From positions 1-50,320 of the forward strand of contig WFNF01000085.1 in assembly GCA_015488775.1 (NCBI GenBank): DNA of 50,320 nt, given 5' to 3'. The notes beneath the pieces were generated by a model that did no database searches, was not told the DNA's origin, and worked only from the letters and a program-made list of their open reading frames with translations. A program made the position numbers and the translations under genes. The DNA comes from Helicobacteraceae bacterium. Its GTDB lineage: Bacteria; Campylobacterota; Campylobacteria; Campylobacterales; Sulfurimonadaceae. Positions 18,424 to 27,442 of the stretch are shown here, piece by piece; position 1 is the stretch's first letter, and each line of letters opens with the position of its first letter.

Positions 18424-19973
18424 CCCATTGAAAGTGTTGTAATTGACATTTTAGTTGTATAAGTAGCAGGTAAAGATGTAAGTGCCAATCCATTAAGATT
18501 AAGATCAGGAACTGGATTTAGTAAAACAGATTGTGTATGCTCAACCTCTGGTGAATAAACTAAAGCAAAATCAACATCTAGAGAGTCCATAAACTTATAC
18601 CCCATACCAAAAGTATAGTGAGTAGTTGGAATAGCTGGGAAACCAACCATATTTAGCATAGCTAAAGCTTGAGTAAAAATAGTATGACCTTGAACATCAT
18701 TTAAACCCATACCAAAACCACCTGCACCATTTTTAGTTTCAGCAAGAGGAGAAGCAGCGTAGTTATAACCACCTCTAAGTGAAAAAGCTTTTTTCTTATA
18801 CTCCATACCCATAGCAAAGACATGTTGATTGTTCCAACCAAAATCTTTATAACCATCTGCACTACCCCAAGCTATATATCTATAATCTCCAGTAATATCT
18901 AGATTATCATTTAATTTATAATCAGCACCAATTGCAAATTCCCAAGGTTGTTCAAGCACTAAATTATCTAAATTTTCCTCTGTAGCTGCTGCTCTATCTA
19001 ACATACCTTTTATAGCTGTTGTTGGCATAATAGCAACTAGGGTATCTGCTACATATGATGGTAAACCTGCATTAGTAAGAATATCATGAAGTGCATTTGG
19101 GTCTGTTAAATCTGCTAAATTTCCTTTACCTGTTGCTTTCATATAATCATCAATCATTACAGCTGCCGCATCAGGTCCAAACTGTTCAAAGTTAGCAACT
19201 TTTTTATACTCATAAGATAAAGGAGATTTGTAAGATAAACCAATTGTAAAATTATCAGCAACATCCACACTCATACCAAGTTCAGCACCAAATGCAAACT
19301 CTAAAGTTTCACCACCCATATTTGTTCCAAATAGACCAGATCTAGTTGATTGTATAGGTACACCCTTGCTGTTTACTTTAGCACTATCTTCATCATAATT
19401 TATAGATAAAGAACCCATACCTAAAACTGGAGATATACCAAAACTCACATTTTCAGTTTTATAAGCAAAAGTTGGTATCATCTTCATATGAAGTAAACTT
19501 GTTTTCATTTTTCTATGTGGTGAACGGTTGTTGTTTGCATTTACCATCTCTTGCGTAGGAAGAGAGTTAACATAATCAACACCCATACCTGCTACACCAG
19601 CAAAAGCAAAACCAAAAGAGAACTCATCATCTATTGGCATAACAAAAGCCATAGCAGGAATAAAACTCATATCTATATGATTTAAAGACTTTGCATATAC
19701 TGGTTCTGGAACTTGAGCCAATGGGTTTGAATCTTGTATAGTATTTGCAACACTTGCCCCAAAGTATGTAACATCAAATGATGCTTCCATGCTTTGTGCT
19801 TTAGATATAAGAGCAGGATTCATACCTATAGCATTTGCAGCTTGTGTGTAGTGAGCAACACCAGTTCCACCCATTGATCTATTTACAGTTGAGGTAGCAA
19901 TCATATTCACCCCATTTGTAGCAAAAAGAGATGATGCAAGTATTGATGAAAGTAATAAAGGTTTTTTTAACAT
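18405..19973 (-). CDS. FadL/OmpP1/TodX-family outer-membrane transporter
   Basis: 522 residues. A signal peptide (MLKKPLLLSSILASSLFA) is followed by the N-terminal hatch 'GGTGVAHYTQAANAIGMNPAL', the 'NPA' motif of the FadL family, and then a 14-strand-like barrel ending in an aromatic C-terminus (MGINYQW), typical of outer-membrane proteins. FadL homologues let long-chain fatty acids or aromatic hydrocarbons diffuse through the outer membrane. It sits between a large lipoprotein and the TolC-adaptor-pump genes. The ligand is unknown. Confidence 0.9.
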   Translation of the reverse strand: MLKKPLLLSSILASSLFATNGVNMIATSTVNRSMGGTGVAHYTQAANAIGMNPALISKAQSMEASFDVTYFGASVANTIQDSNPLAQVPEPVYAKSLNHIDMSFIPAMAFVMPIDDEFSFGFAFAGVAGMGVDYVNSLPTQEMVNANNNRSPHRKMKTSLLHMKMIPTFAYKTENVSFGISPVLGMGSLSINYDEDSAKVNSKGVPIQSTRSGLFGTNMGGETLEFAFGAELGMSVDVADNFTIGLSYKSPLSYEYKKVANFEQFGPDAAAVMIDDYMKATGKGNLADLTDPNALHDILTNAGLPSYVADTLVAIMPTTAIKGMLDRAAATEENLDNLVLEQPWEFAIGADYKLNDNLDITGDYRYIAWGSADGYKDFGWNNQHVFAMGMEYKKKAFSLRGGYNYAASPLAETKNGAGGFGMGLNDVQGHTIFTQALAMLNMVGFPAIPTTHYTFGMGYKFMDSLDVDFALVYSPEVEHTQSVLLNPVPDLNLNGLALTSLPATYTTKMSITTLSMGINYQW

Positions 19974-20011
19974 TATGAAGCCTGTGTGTTTTAGATTTAA
20001 GTAATTGTAAA

Positions 20012-20081
20012 TTGTAAGATTACCTTACAAGAACTCTCCTAAAAGAGTTCAAGTAAAGTGACTAAAGAGAGAACTCTTTAG
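20012..20081 (-). repeat. Three tandem perfect stem-loops between lipoprotein and fadL-like genes
   Basis: The 111-base gap holds three hairpins: TTGTAAG-5-CTTACAA (20012-20030), GAACTCT-6-AGAGTTC (20031-20050) and CTAAAGAG-4-CTCTTTAG (20062-20081). The second and third share the word GAACTCT, so alternative pairings are possible. None has a U-tract. They occupy most of the gap and may protect or punctuate the mRNA. Confidence 0.6.
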
Positions 20082-20084
20082 ACC

Positions 20085-22568
20085 TTAGTTTGTAGTGTTA
20101 GTGTCTGTAACTTCAGCGTTACTAGAGTCACTAAATAGACCAACTACACTGTCACCAGCATCTTTAACAGATTGAAGGATTGCATCCATATCTATATTAA
20201 GAGCAGCAAACACATCAAGTGTTATTTTATAAACATGGTAATTTTTAGTTTCATCGTTTGTTAGTGGCTCATCACCATTTAACTCAACTTCAACCCAAGT
20301 AACATTGTTATCTGCATTTACAAGATCACCCATAGAAGCGTTTAATGTATCTACACCATCTACAAGTTCAGTTACTATGTAAAGATCAACTGTACCAGCA
20401 GAGATATTGAAATCAAAGTTATCGTAACCACTGTTTTCTAAAGAAGCAGGTAGTTTTAACCAATCAAGATTTGCCATCCAAGATGGTAAGTATTCCCAGT
20501 AAGTTGAAGCACCATCATATAAGTACTCTTTAACATATTGGTTTTCAGAGAAATCGTATAACCAATTAGCATCTATACCACTTACATAATTAAGAACAAA
20601 ATCACTTGCACCAGTGTAAACATAATCAAAAGTTATATCACCAAATGCAGGTAGTTTTAATGCAGATGTATTTCCATCTTGACCAACAACTAGAGCAGAT
20701 GAATTAATATCATAGTTTACTAAGTCTTCCGCAATCGCTAACTCAACTTCGTCATGTAGTTTTGCAACTGCATTATCATAAGCAACTATAGTATCGTTAT
20801 TGAATTGAGAAGTAACAGCAGTCCAGTTTAAGTCAGTAACAGCGTTATAATAAGCATCAAAACTAAAGTTATCCCAAGCACTAATCGCTTCAGAAATTAT
20901 AATTCCAGTCCAATCAGTACCAATCACACCTAATCCACCAGCTTGTGCTTGTGCATTTGAACTTGTACCAGAAGTTAAATTATCATATAATGATAAAATA
21001 CCATCCCAAGCTTGAGAATACTCTAAGTTATTTTGTTTAAGGTAGAAAAGACCTGCATTCATAAATGAAGTACCATAAGTCATGTATTTATCAGCTGGAA
21101 TTAAACCTGCAAAACCAATAAATGCATCTTTATATGCAGTTAAACCATAAGCATTTTCTAAAACACCATCAGCATTTGCAGTACCATTAATACCATCTAA
21201 CATTGAACTTGCAATTGCAATAATGTTATAGTAAGATTGGTTTGTATCTGTAGATGTTACATAACCATCAGTCTCATTACCAATTCTTTTTGTACCAGTA
21301 AAGATAAAATCCATAAATGCAACAGCAGTTGCTTCATCATTTGTCTTAACCTTATCCATAGCATCAACAAAACCTAAAGTAGAAGCTGGTGTTTTGAACA
21401 TAGCATAGAAAAATTTCTCATTTTTAAGTTCATTAGCATCACCACGAGTCTCATCACCAATGTTAAACATAAGTCTTGGGAAAGCTTCTTGACCATGGTA
21501 CTCAGGAACAATATCATTTGTTGACGGAACAACAAAGTAATGAACAGCTAAGTCAGCCATAAGGTCACCCATATTTTTAGTTGTATGGTTAGGAGACATA
21601 ATCATAGCATCACCTAAACAGTTATACATAGGTGCATCTATATAAGAGAATAAAAATGCAGGAACGTTTACAGACTCTTTAATTGGTGTTCCATCTTGAG
21701 TACCATCTGTAAATCCATAGTTTCTTAAAACAGCTAAGTCTGTGAAAAGCTCACCAAACTCTTGGTTATCTTGAAGAAGAGGACACATCTTCTCACTTAA
21801 CCACCAGTTCTTTTTCATAACATTTAACATAATCTCTGTAATAGTTTCAGATTTTATAGCAAGTTTCATCATCTCATTAGTAAGTGTACCACTATCTAAC
21901 ATAAGTTTGAAAACTTGAGCAGTTAATTCTGTACCTACAGAAGTATCTACTAAATCAACTACAGCACCTTTAACAGCATCTCCAGCAGGTGTTACTACTT
22001 TATCTTTAACTACATCTTTAGCAGGTTGTAAAACTTTATCATCAATCTTTTTACCAATCTCTTTAAGTTTTGTACCAATACCAAAGATTCTAGAAGAGCT
22101 TAGAGTTACCTCTTTACCTGTCATTGACTCTAAAAAAGTTGCCATGTAAAGTTCGTCAAAACTCACACCACTTGCTTTAATAGTTTCAATATCTTTTTGT
22201 GTAAGAACACCAGCCTTATATAGTTCAGATTGTGCATCTTTAATAACTGCACCCTTTGAACCATTAGCCGTATTAGATAAAAGTGAGTTAGCAATGTCAG
22301 CTAAAGAGTAAGATGTATCTGCAACAGATCTTGAAGATGTATTTTTACTACCATTTGACGCAATAGCTCTTTGCATATCTTGAATATTTTTAGTATATGA
22401 AGCGGAAGAAGCAATCTCTTTAGAGTAAGCATTTTTTTCAACTACAGGTTTAAATGTAGCAGTGCCTGAAGCCTCTTTTTGTTTTTCATTTGAGTTAGTA
22501 TCACCACATCCTGTAAAAAGAAGTGTTGCAACTGCAACTGAACCAAGTAAATTTTTATAGTTTATCAT
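20085..22568 (-). CDS. Large lipoprotein of unknown function
   Basis: 827 residues. The signal peptide ends in the lipobox 'LLFTGCGD', with Cys at about residue 21, so it is lipid-anchored, probably on the outer membrane given its partners. The mature protein is acidic, with a low-complexity Ser/Lys start, a predicted helical region near 170-260 and a long alpha/beta region rich in Trp, Tyr and Asn toward the end. I recognise no enzyme motif. It has a very strong ribosome site (GAGGAGG). Its position as first gene before a FadL-like porin and an RND system suggests a surface or periplasmic partner of that transport module. Confidence 0.8.
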   Translation of the reverse strand: MINYKNLLGSVAVATLLFTGCGDTNSNEKQKEASGTATFKPVVEKNAYSKEIASSASYTKNIQDMQRAIASNGSKNTSSRSVADTSYSLADIANSLLSNTANGSKGAVIKDAQSELYKAGVLTQKDIETIKASGVSFDELYMATFLESMTGKEVTLSSSRIFGIGTKLKEIGKKIDDKVLQPAKDVVKDKVVTPAGDAVKGAVVDLVDTSVGTELTAQVFKLMLDSGTLTNEMMKLAIKSETITEIMLNVMKKNWWLSEKMCPLLQDNQEFGELFTDLAVLRNYGFTDGTQDGTPIKESVNVPAFLFSYIDAPMYNCLGDAMIMSPNHTTKNMGDLMADLAVHYFVVPSTNDIVPEYHGQEAFPRLMFNIGDETRGDANELKNEKFFYAMFKTPASTLGFVDAMDKVKTNDEATAVAFMDFIFTGTKRIGNETDGYVTSTDTNQSYYNIIAIASSMLDGINGTANADGVLENAYGLTAYKDAFIGFAGLIPADKYMTYGTSFMNAGLFYLKQNNLEYSQAWDGILSLYDNLTSGTSSNAQAQAGGLGVIGTDWTGIIISEAISAWDNFSFDAYYNAVTDLNWTAVTSQFNNDTIVAYDNAVAKLHDEVELAIAEDLVNYDINSSALVVGQDGNTSALKLPAFGDITFDYVYTGASDFVLNYVSGIDANWLYDFSENQYVKEYLYDGASTYWEYLPSWMANLDWLKLPASLENSGYDNFDFNISAGTVDLYIVTELVDGVDTLNASMGDLVNADNNVTWVEVELNGDEPLTNDETKNYHVYKITLDVFAALNIDMDAILQSVKDAGDSVVGLFSDSSNAEVTDTNTTN

Positions 22569-22895
22569 TTGCCCTCCTCAGAGCGTAAATTTAAAGTGAT
22601 ATCACGATTTTATCAAAGTTATATCAACTTTTTGAAATTTGACTGTTTAAATTATATGGAAATTATGATGCTTTTGTCTAGCATTGTATTAGTTTTTTTA
22701 ATAGATGTTACTTCTTTACACTACTTTTTTTCTTTTATTGTTATTAACAGTTAAAAAGGTTGTATTATTATACTATATACTTATATAATATATAAGAAAA
22801 AGCATAAAAATGTAAATTTTATATTTTCTTTGACTTATTAAGTATATAAAGATATAATTGCGCTCTAATTTTTAAAAGAAAGTGGGTGATGTAGA
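22569..22895. other. Divergent promoter region, lipoprotein and rpsU
   Basis: 327 bases without a gene. For the leftward lipoprotein gene I see a TATAAT at 22651-22656 (minus), a 10-bp palindrome GTGATATCAC at 22596-22605, and a strong AGGAGG next to the start. The rightward half carries the rpsU promoter. The middle is T-rich and AT-rich with nothing else recognisable; a 61-codon open frame here has no support as a gene. Confidence 0.6.
22830..22858 (+). promoter_or_regulatory. Sigma-70 promoter of rpsU
   Basis: TTGACT at 22830-22835 and TATAAT at 22853-22858 are separated by 17 bases, a near-consensus housekeeping promoter and unusually complete for this phylum. Transcription would start near 22865, about 30 bases before the rpsU ATG. 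Confidence 0.85.
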
Positions 22896-23108
22896 ATGCC
22901 AGGTATAGTACTACGCCAAGATGATAATTTTGATGCTTCTTACCGTCGTTTCAAAAAACAAACGGATCGTAACTTAATCGTTACAGAAGCTCGTGCACGT
23001 CGTTTCCATGAAACAGACACTGAAATGCGCAAAAAAGAGAAAATATCAGCTCGTAAGAAAATGCTTAAGCGCCTTTATATGATGAGACGTTATGAGTCTC
23101 GTCTGTAA
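22896..23108 (+). CDS. rpsU: 30S ribosomal protein S21
   Basis: 70 residues, normal length. The sequence '[22 protein letters not shown]' and the Arg/Lys-rich '[21 protein letters not shown]' region match bacterial bS21 as found in Campylobacterota. The protein binds the 3' end of 16S rRNA and helps start translation. It is a single-gene unit with its own strong promoter and a GC-rich stem-loop after the stop. Confidence 0.97.
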   Translation: MPGIVLRQDDNFDASYRRFKKQTDRNLIVTEARARRFHETDTEMRKKEKISARKKMLKRLYMMRRYESRL

Positions 23109-23118
23109 AGCTACTTGA

Positions 23119-23138
23119 TAGGTGGGTTTTCCCATCTA
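23119..23138 (+). terminator. Stem-loop after rpsU
   Basis: TAGGTGGG and CCCATCTA form an 8-bp stem (one G-U pair) with a TTTT loop, 11 bases after the rpsU stop. It lacks a following U-run, so termination is likely but not certain. Confidence 0.5.
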
Positions 23139-23242
23139 CCATATACAGCTTCTAAAACTTCCAAAACAAACTTTTCCTTACATTATATATACAAAATAAC
23201 TTTTACTAATATTGCTATCATTTAATATAGCTTTTTATCATC

Positions 23243-23273
23243 TTGCATATTTTGGGATAATTTAGAGTATAAT
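23243..23273 (+). promoter_or_regulatory. kdsD promoter placed for a leaderless mRNA
   Basis: TTGCAT at 23243 and a perfect TATAAT at 23268-23273 lie ahead of kdsD. Only seven bases separate the -10 box from the ATG, and no ribosome site is present, so the transcript would begin at or one base before the start codon. Confidence 0.55.
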
Positions 23274-23280
23274 ACTACTA

Positions 23281-24249
23281 ATGAATAAAGATTATATAGA
23301 GATATCAAAAGAAACCTTGTTAATAGAAGCAACAACACTAATTTCAGCAACTGAGCTTTTAGATGAGAACATAGAAAAAGCAATAGAGATAATCCTTCAA
23401 ACAAAGGGTAAACTTATAGTTACTGGTGTTGGAAAATCTGGTCTTATAGGTGCTAAGATAGCAGCTACCTTAGCTTCAACAGGAACACCAAGCTTTTTTT
23501 TACATCCAACAGAAGCTATGCATGGTGATCTTGGTATGATATCTGAGGGTGACTCAGTTTTAGCTATATCTTACTCGGGTGAGAGTAGTGAACTAAGCCA
23601 AATACTTCCACATATAAAGCGTTTCGATATACCTCTAATCTCTATGAGTAAAAGTAATAATTCAACTTTAGCATCAAATGCAGATGTAAACATTCTTTTA
23701 AATGTTCAAAGGGAAGCTTGTCCTTTAGATATTGCTCCAACAAGTTCTACCACTCTTACATTGGCTTTAGGTGACGCACTTGCAATATGTCTAATGAAAG
23801 CAAGAGATTTTAAAAAAGAGGATTTTGCATCTTTTCACCCTGGTGGTGCTTTAGGTAAAAAACTTTTTGTAAAAGTCAAAGATATTATGAGGAAAGATGA
23901 ACTACCTATATGTAAAAAAGATGATACCATTAGAGACGTTATCTTAAAAATTACACAGGGTAAACTTGGGACTGCCATAGTTGTTGATGATGAAAATCAC
24001 CTTGAGGGGATATTGAGTGATGGAGATATAAGAAGAGCTCTTCTTGATCAGAACTTTTCACTTGAACATACCATTAGTACATACGCACAATCTTACCCAT
24101 TTTACATAGATGAACCTGATATGCTAGCATCAAAAGCCTTAGAACTTATAGAAGATAAAAAAATACAAATCGCAATCATTACAAATAAAAATAAAAAGGT
24201 TCTAGGTGCGCTGCATCTTCACACCTTAGTAGAAAAAGGGATTTCATAA
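23281..24249 (+). CDS. kdsD: D-arabinose-5-phosphate isomerase
   Basis: 322 residues, full length for KdsD/KpsF. The SIS domain shows 'KLIVTGVGKSGLIGAKIAATLASTGTPSFFLHPTEAMHGDLG' and 'AISYSGESSEL', and ends with 'FHPGGALGKKL'. Two CBS domains follow (about residues 205-320). It converts ribulose-5-phosphate to arabinose-5-phosphate for Kdo in lipopolysaccharide. It starts an operon with rluB, yjbQ and rarA, with a one-base overlap to rluB. Confidence 0.95.
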   Translation: MNKDYIEISKETLLIEATTLISATELLDENIEKAIEIILQTKGKLIVTGVGKSGLIGAKIAATLASTGTPSFFLHPTEAMHGDLGMISEGDSVLAISYSGESSELSQILPHIKRFDIPLISMSKSNNSTLASNADVNILLNVQREACPLDIAPTSSTTLTLALGDALAICLMKARDFKKEDFASFHPGGALGKKLFVKVKDIMRKDELPICKKDDTIRDVILKITQGKLGTAIVVDDENHLEGILSDGDIRRALLDQNFSLEHTISTYAQSYPFYIDEPDMLASKALELIEDKKIQIAIITNKNKKVLGALHLHTLVEKGIS

Positions 24250-25091
24250 TGAGATTAAACAAATTTATAGCACACTATTCAACCTACTCACGAAGAGAAG
24301 CAGATAAAGCCATTGAAAGTGGTTTTGTTAAGATAAATGGAGTTGAAGTAACTCAGATGGCTACGCAAGTAGATGAGAGAAATGACGAAGTTTACGTAAG
24401 TGGTAGAAAAATAACTCCATCAGATAAATTTACTGTTATAGTTTACAATAAACCACGAGGTGAACTTGTAACAAAAAATGACCCTAAGGGTAGACAGATT
24501 ATTTATGATACCTTGCCAAATGAGTATAAACACTTTATACCTGTAGGTAGGCTAGACTTTTTAAGTGAGGGGCTACTACTTTTAACAGATGCTTCAAGAA
24601 TTGCAACAACACTTATGACATCATCTTTAGAAAGAGTTTACAAGGTTAAAATAAAAGGTGAAATCACTCAGGCGATGGAAGATGCAATGAAAAAGGGTTT
24701 ACATCTTGAAGATGCAAGTGCTGGAGCACATGAACACTCTGAAGTTGAATCTATGACTTTTGCCCCTTTTTATGCTTATACTATTACTAAAAATAAAAGT
24801 GATTATTCAATCTTAAAAGTAGCCATTTGTGAAGGACAAAATAGAGAACTTAGAAGATTCTTCGCACACTTTGGAAGTGAAGTGGTTGATCTTAAAAGAC
24901 TTAGTTTTGGTGGGATAGAGCTAAACAGTTTACCTAGTGGTAAAACTAAATTTTTAAGTAGAGCAGAGTATTCACACCTAAGAGATTTTCTAAAACAAGA
25001 TGAACAAAAGCAAAAAGAGAGAAATCACAAGCCTCAAAGAGAAGATAAAGCAAAAAACAAATATAGTAACAATAAGAAAAGAAAAAATTAA
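24249..25091 (+). CDS. rluB: 23S rRNA pseudouridine synthase RluB/RsuA family
   Basis: 280 residues. An N-terminal S4 RNA-binding domain ('MRLNKFIAHYSTYSRREADKAIESGFVKING') is followed by the catalytic domain with Asp103 in 'GRLDFLSEGLLLLTD' and 'EGQNRELRRFF'. A basic, Lys-rich tail of about 35 residues ends the protein. It isomerises a uridine in 23S rRNA. It is coupled to both neighbours by TAATG overlaps. Assignment to RluB rather than RluE/RsuA rests on length and tail. Confidence 0.88.
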   Translation: MRLNKFIAHYSTYSRREADKAIESGFVKINGVEVTQMATQVDERNDEVYVSGRKITPSDKFTVIVYNKPRGELVTKNDPKGRQIIYDTLPNEYKHFIPVGRLDFLSEGLLLLTDASRIATTLMTSSLERVYKVKIKGEITQAMEDAMKKGLHLEDASAGAHEHSEVESMTFAPFYAYTITKNKSDYSILKVAICEGQNRELRRFFAHFGSEVVDLKRLSFGGIELNSLPSGKTKFLSRAEYSHLRDFLKQDEQKQKERNHKPQREDKAKNKYSNNKKRKN

Positions 25092-25501
25092 TGGACAAAA
25101 ATATGAAAACCTTAACATTTCCAACATCACACAAAACTCAACTTATGGATATCTCGAAAGAGGTTCAAGAAGCGATTATAGAATCTGGAGTTAAAGATGG
25201 TATCGTAGTTGTATTTTCTCCACACACAACAACATCTATAATGACTTTTGAAAATGTTGATCCAAAACTTGAACGTGATTTACTTAAAGAGTTAAGCATA
25301 CATGTAAATGACACTCAACATTATGAACATATTGGAGGAAATGCTGTTGCACACCTAAAATCTGCTCTAAATGGCTCAAATGTAACTGTACCAGTTGTAA
25401 ATGCTGCTCCACTCCTAGGTAAATGGCAAGGAATATTTTTTGCAGAGTTTGATGGTCCTAGACAAGAAAGAAGCATACATATAAAAGTTATTGCTGGCTA
25501 G
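25091..25501 (+). CDS. yjbQ: YjbQ family protein (secondary thiamine-phosphate synthase type)
   Basis: 136 residues, full length for UPF0047/YjbQ. Signature pieces are 'GIVVVFSPHTTTSIMTFEN', 'HVNDTQHYEHIGGNAVAHLKSAL' and 'GKWQGIFFAEFDGPRQERSIHI'. Family members show weak thiamine-phosphate synthase activity, but the physiological role is unsettled. The start may be ATG 25091, overlapping the rluB stop, or ATG 25103, which matches the family N-terminus closely. Confidence 0.9.
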   Translation: MDKNMKTLTFPTSHKTQLMDISKEVQEAIIESGVKDGIVVVFSPHTTTSIMTFENVDPKLERDLLKELSIHVNDTQHYEHIGGNAVAHLKSALNGSNVTVPVVNAAPLLGKWQGIFFAEFDGPRQERSIHIKVIAG

Positions 25502-25503
25502 AT

Positions 25504-26682
25504 TTGGACTATACTCATCTTTTAAGACCAACATCTTTTGATCAAATAGTTGGTCAAAGACATCTTGTTTCTACAAGTTCACCATTAAGGGTTTTATGTG
25601 AAAATGATTCTCTTGGACATTCATTTTTTTATGGCCCCCCAGGATGTGGAAAAACTACAATATCAAGAATTATTGCAAAAAAATTAAAACTAGATTTTTA
25701 TGAATTTAATGCAACCAGCCTAAAAATAGAACAATTAAGAAAAATCTTTGATCAATACAAAAACACTTTAAGTAAACCACTTATCTTTATAGATGAAGTT
25801 CACCGTTTAGCTAAAAATCAACAAGAGGTTCTTTTACCTGTTATGGAGAACAACTCAGTTTTAGTTATAGGTGCAAGTACTGAAAATCCATTTTTTTCAC
25901 TAACTGCTGCTATGCGTTCACGCTCAATGCTTTTTGAGTTAAAAACCATAAATAAAGATGATTTAGCCGAACTTTTACATCGTGCTTTAGAGTATGCAAA
26001 ACTAAAAGTAGATAATGATGTTTTTAACTATTTGATAAACTCAAGTGGTGGTGATGCAAGAGCGATGTTAAAACTTTTAGAGTTTGCAAGCTCTTTAGGT
26101 GAAAAGATAACCCTTAAAACTTTAAAAGATTTAAGACCCACAGCATTAAATGATGGAAGTAGTGAAGCAGGTACTCACTACGATTTGGCAAGTGCTTTGA
26201 TCAAAAGCATAAGAGGAAGTGATGAAAATGCTAGTATCTATTATCTTGCTAGACTTATTGCAGGTGGTGAAAATCCTGAATTTATAGCAAGAAGACTTGT
26301 TATTTTAGCAAGTGAAGATATAGGCAATGCTAACCCACAAGCACTAACACTAACAACATCAACAATGACATCTGTTAGTAAAATAGGTTACCCAGAAGCT
26401 AGAATCATCTTAGCACAAGCTGTTATATATCTATGTGCCTCACCAAAGTCAAACTCTGCTTATATGGCTATAAACAAGGCATTACAAGCTATAAATGATG
26501 GTGAGATACTAGATATCCCACAAAATATAAAACAACAAAACCAAAACTATCTATACCCTCACGATTTTGGTGGATATGTAAAACAAAACTACCTTGAAAA
26601 AAATCTAAAGTTTGTAGACTTAAAAGATATTGGTTATGAAAAAAAGATGAAAGATTGGCTTTTTTCTTTAAAAAATCAATAG
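25504..26682 (+). CDS. rarA: Replication-associated recombination protein A (AAA+ ATPase)
   Basis: 392 residues, slightly short for RarA/MgsA. It has 'LRPTSFDQIVGQRHLV', Walker A 'GPPGCGKTT' (44-52), Walker B 'LIFIDEVHRL', sensor 'GASTENPFF', and the MgsA C-terminal 'ASEDIGNANPQAL' and 'LYPHDFGGYVKQNYL'. It works at stalled replication forks. The start is a TTG at 25504, two bases after the yjbQ stop; no ATG fits the family N-terminus. It converges with and overlaps the next minus-strand gene by seven bases. Confidence 0.93.
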   Translation: MDYTHLLRPTSFDQIVGQRHLVSTSSPLRVLCENDSLGHSFFYGPPGCGKTTISRIIAKKLKLDFYEFNATSLKIEQLRKIFDQYKNTLSKPLIFIDEVHRLAKNQQEVLLPVMENNSVLVIGASTENPFFSLTAAMRSRSMLFELKTINKDDLAELLHRALEYAKLKVDNDVFNYLINSSGGDARAMLKLLEFASSLGEKITLKTLKDLRPTALNDGSSEAGTHYDLASALIKSIRGSDENASIYYLARLIAGGENPEFIARRLVILASEDIGNANPQALTLTTSTMTSVSKIGYPEARIILAQAVIYLCASPKSNSAYMAINKALQAINDGEILDIPQNIKQQNQNYLYPHDFGGYVKQNYLEKNLKFVDLKDIGYEKKMKDWLFSLKNQ

Positions 26683-26930
26683 TCCTCTAAAAGCTCAGCG
26701 TCATCTTCCTCTTCTCCAAAAAGATTAGCACTATCCAATAACTGCTCAGCCTTACCCTGCTCTTTAAGGATTAGTTTTTGGTAAAATTCCTCCTCAACAG
26801 CTAACTCTTTTTCCTCAACTGTCTCTATAAATTCCTCTAAATCATCTTCATAATTGTCTCTATATTTTAAAGCAATTTTTATAAAATCTTCTGAACAACC
26901 AAATTTTTTTAAATCTTCTTTCAATGACAT
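26676..26930 (-). CDS. Small acidic protein of unknown function
   Basis: 84 residues from ATG 26930, chosen because AGGA lies six bases ahead; an upstream ATG at 26966 lacks a ribosome site. The protein begins MSLKEDLKKFGCSEDFIKIA and is very acidic towards the end (GEEEDDAELLEDY), with a helical and probably coiled middle rich in Glu. It contains one Cys. No family is recognised. Its end overlaps rarA by seven bases tail to tail. Confidence 0.65.
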   Translation of the reverse strand: MSLKEDLKKFGCSEDFIKIALKYRDNYEDDLEEFIETVEEKELAVEEEFYQKLILKEQGKAEQLLDSANLFGEEEDDAELLEDY

Positions 26931-26980
26931 TTTATATCCTAGTAATATTTTTGATATTTTAGTCAAACTTGGAATATTTT

Positions 26981-27442
26981 ATGCTTATAAAAAGTATGCA
27001 ATTAAATACTCTAAGTCAAAACCTTTCTAATACCTACTATAACCAAGTAACTCCATACCAAAATAGCTATGAAGTTAAAAAGGTGGATAATTCTGATTAT
27101 GTAGTAAATATTGATGCTACTAGTGTTGTTGACAATGCTATAAAAAGTGTACAAGAGCCTTATAAAGTTGAAGCACATATAACATTGAATGAGTTAGCTT
27201 CTAAAGGTGCACAAGACTTTATACAAACAAATGATATAAGTGAACCATCGCAAATACAAGCTATTGAGTCACTTTTTACTAACTTACAAAGTGCTATAAC
27301 AGAGAGTTCTTTAAAATCTTTAGCACTATCAAGACTACAAAGGATGAAAGAGGTAAAAGAGCTATTTAACCCACAAGAGCTCAAACAACAGTTTAATATC
27401 ATAGTTAAAAACTCTCTCAAACCACTAGATATTAAGATTTAA
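26981..27442 (+). CDS. Hypothetical protein, helical
   Basis: 153 residues from ATG 26981, preceded by GGAA at suitable spacing; a TTG at 26969 is the longer alternative. There is no signal peptide. The N-terminus (MLIKSMQLNTLSQNLSNTYYNQ) and C-terminal half are helical. The middle contains 'VDNAIKSVQEPYKVEAHITLNELASKGAQDFIQ'. The Gln/Asn-rich, Cys-free make-up resembles flagellar or secreted accessory proteins, but I see no diagnostic motif. The 3' end overlaps the convergent membrane-protein gene by 18 bases. Confidence 0.6.
   Translation: MLIKSMQLNTLSQNLSNTYYNQVTPYQNSYEVKKVDNSDYVVNIDATSVVDNAIKSVQEPYKVEAHITLNELASKGAQDFIQTNDISEPSQIQAIESLFTNLQSAITESSLKSLALSRLQRMKEVKELFNPQELKQQFNIIVKNSLKPLDIKI

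Noticed and set aside
22569-22754. 61-codon plus-strand open frame between the lipoprotein and rpsU genes
   Set aside because: It has no ribosome site, overlaps the lipoprotein promoter, and its composition is that of AT-rich intergenic DNA.
26676-27442. Toxin-antitoxin pair made of the acidic 84-residue and the 153-residue proteins
   Set aside because: The genes are divergent rather than co-transcribed, and neither shows a toxin or antitoxin motif.
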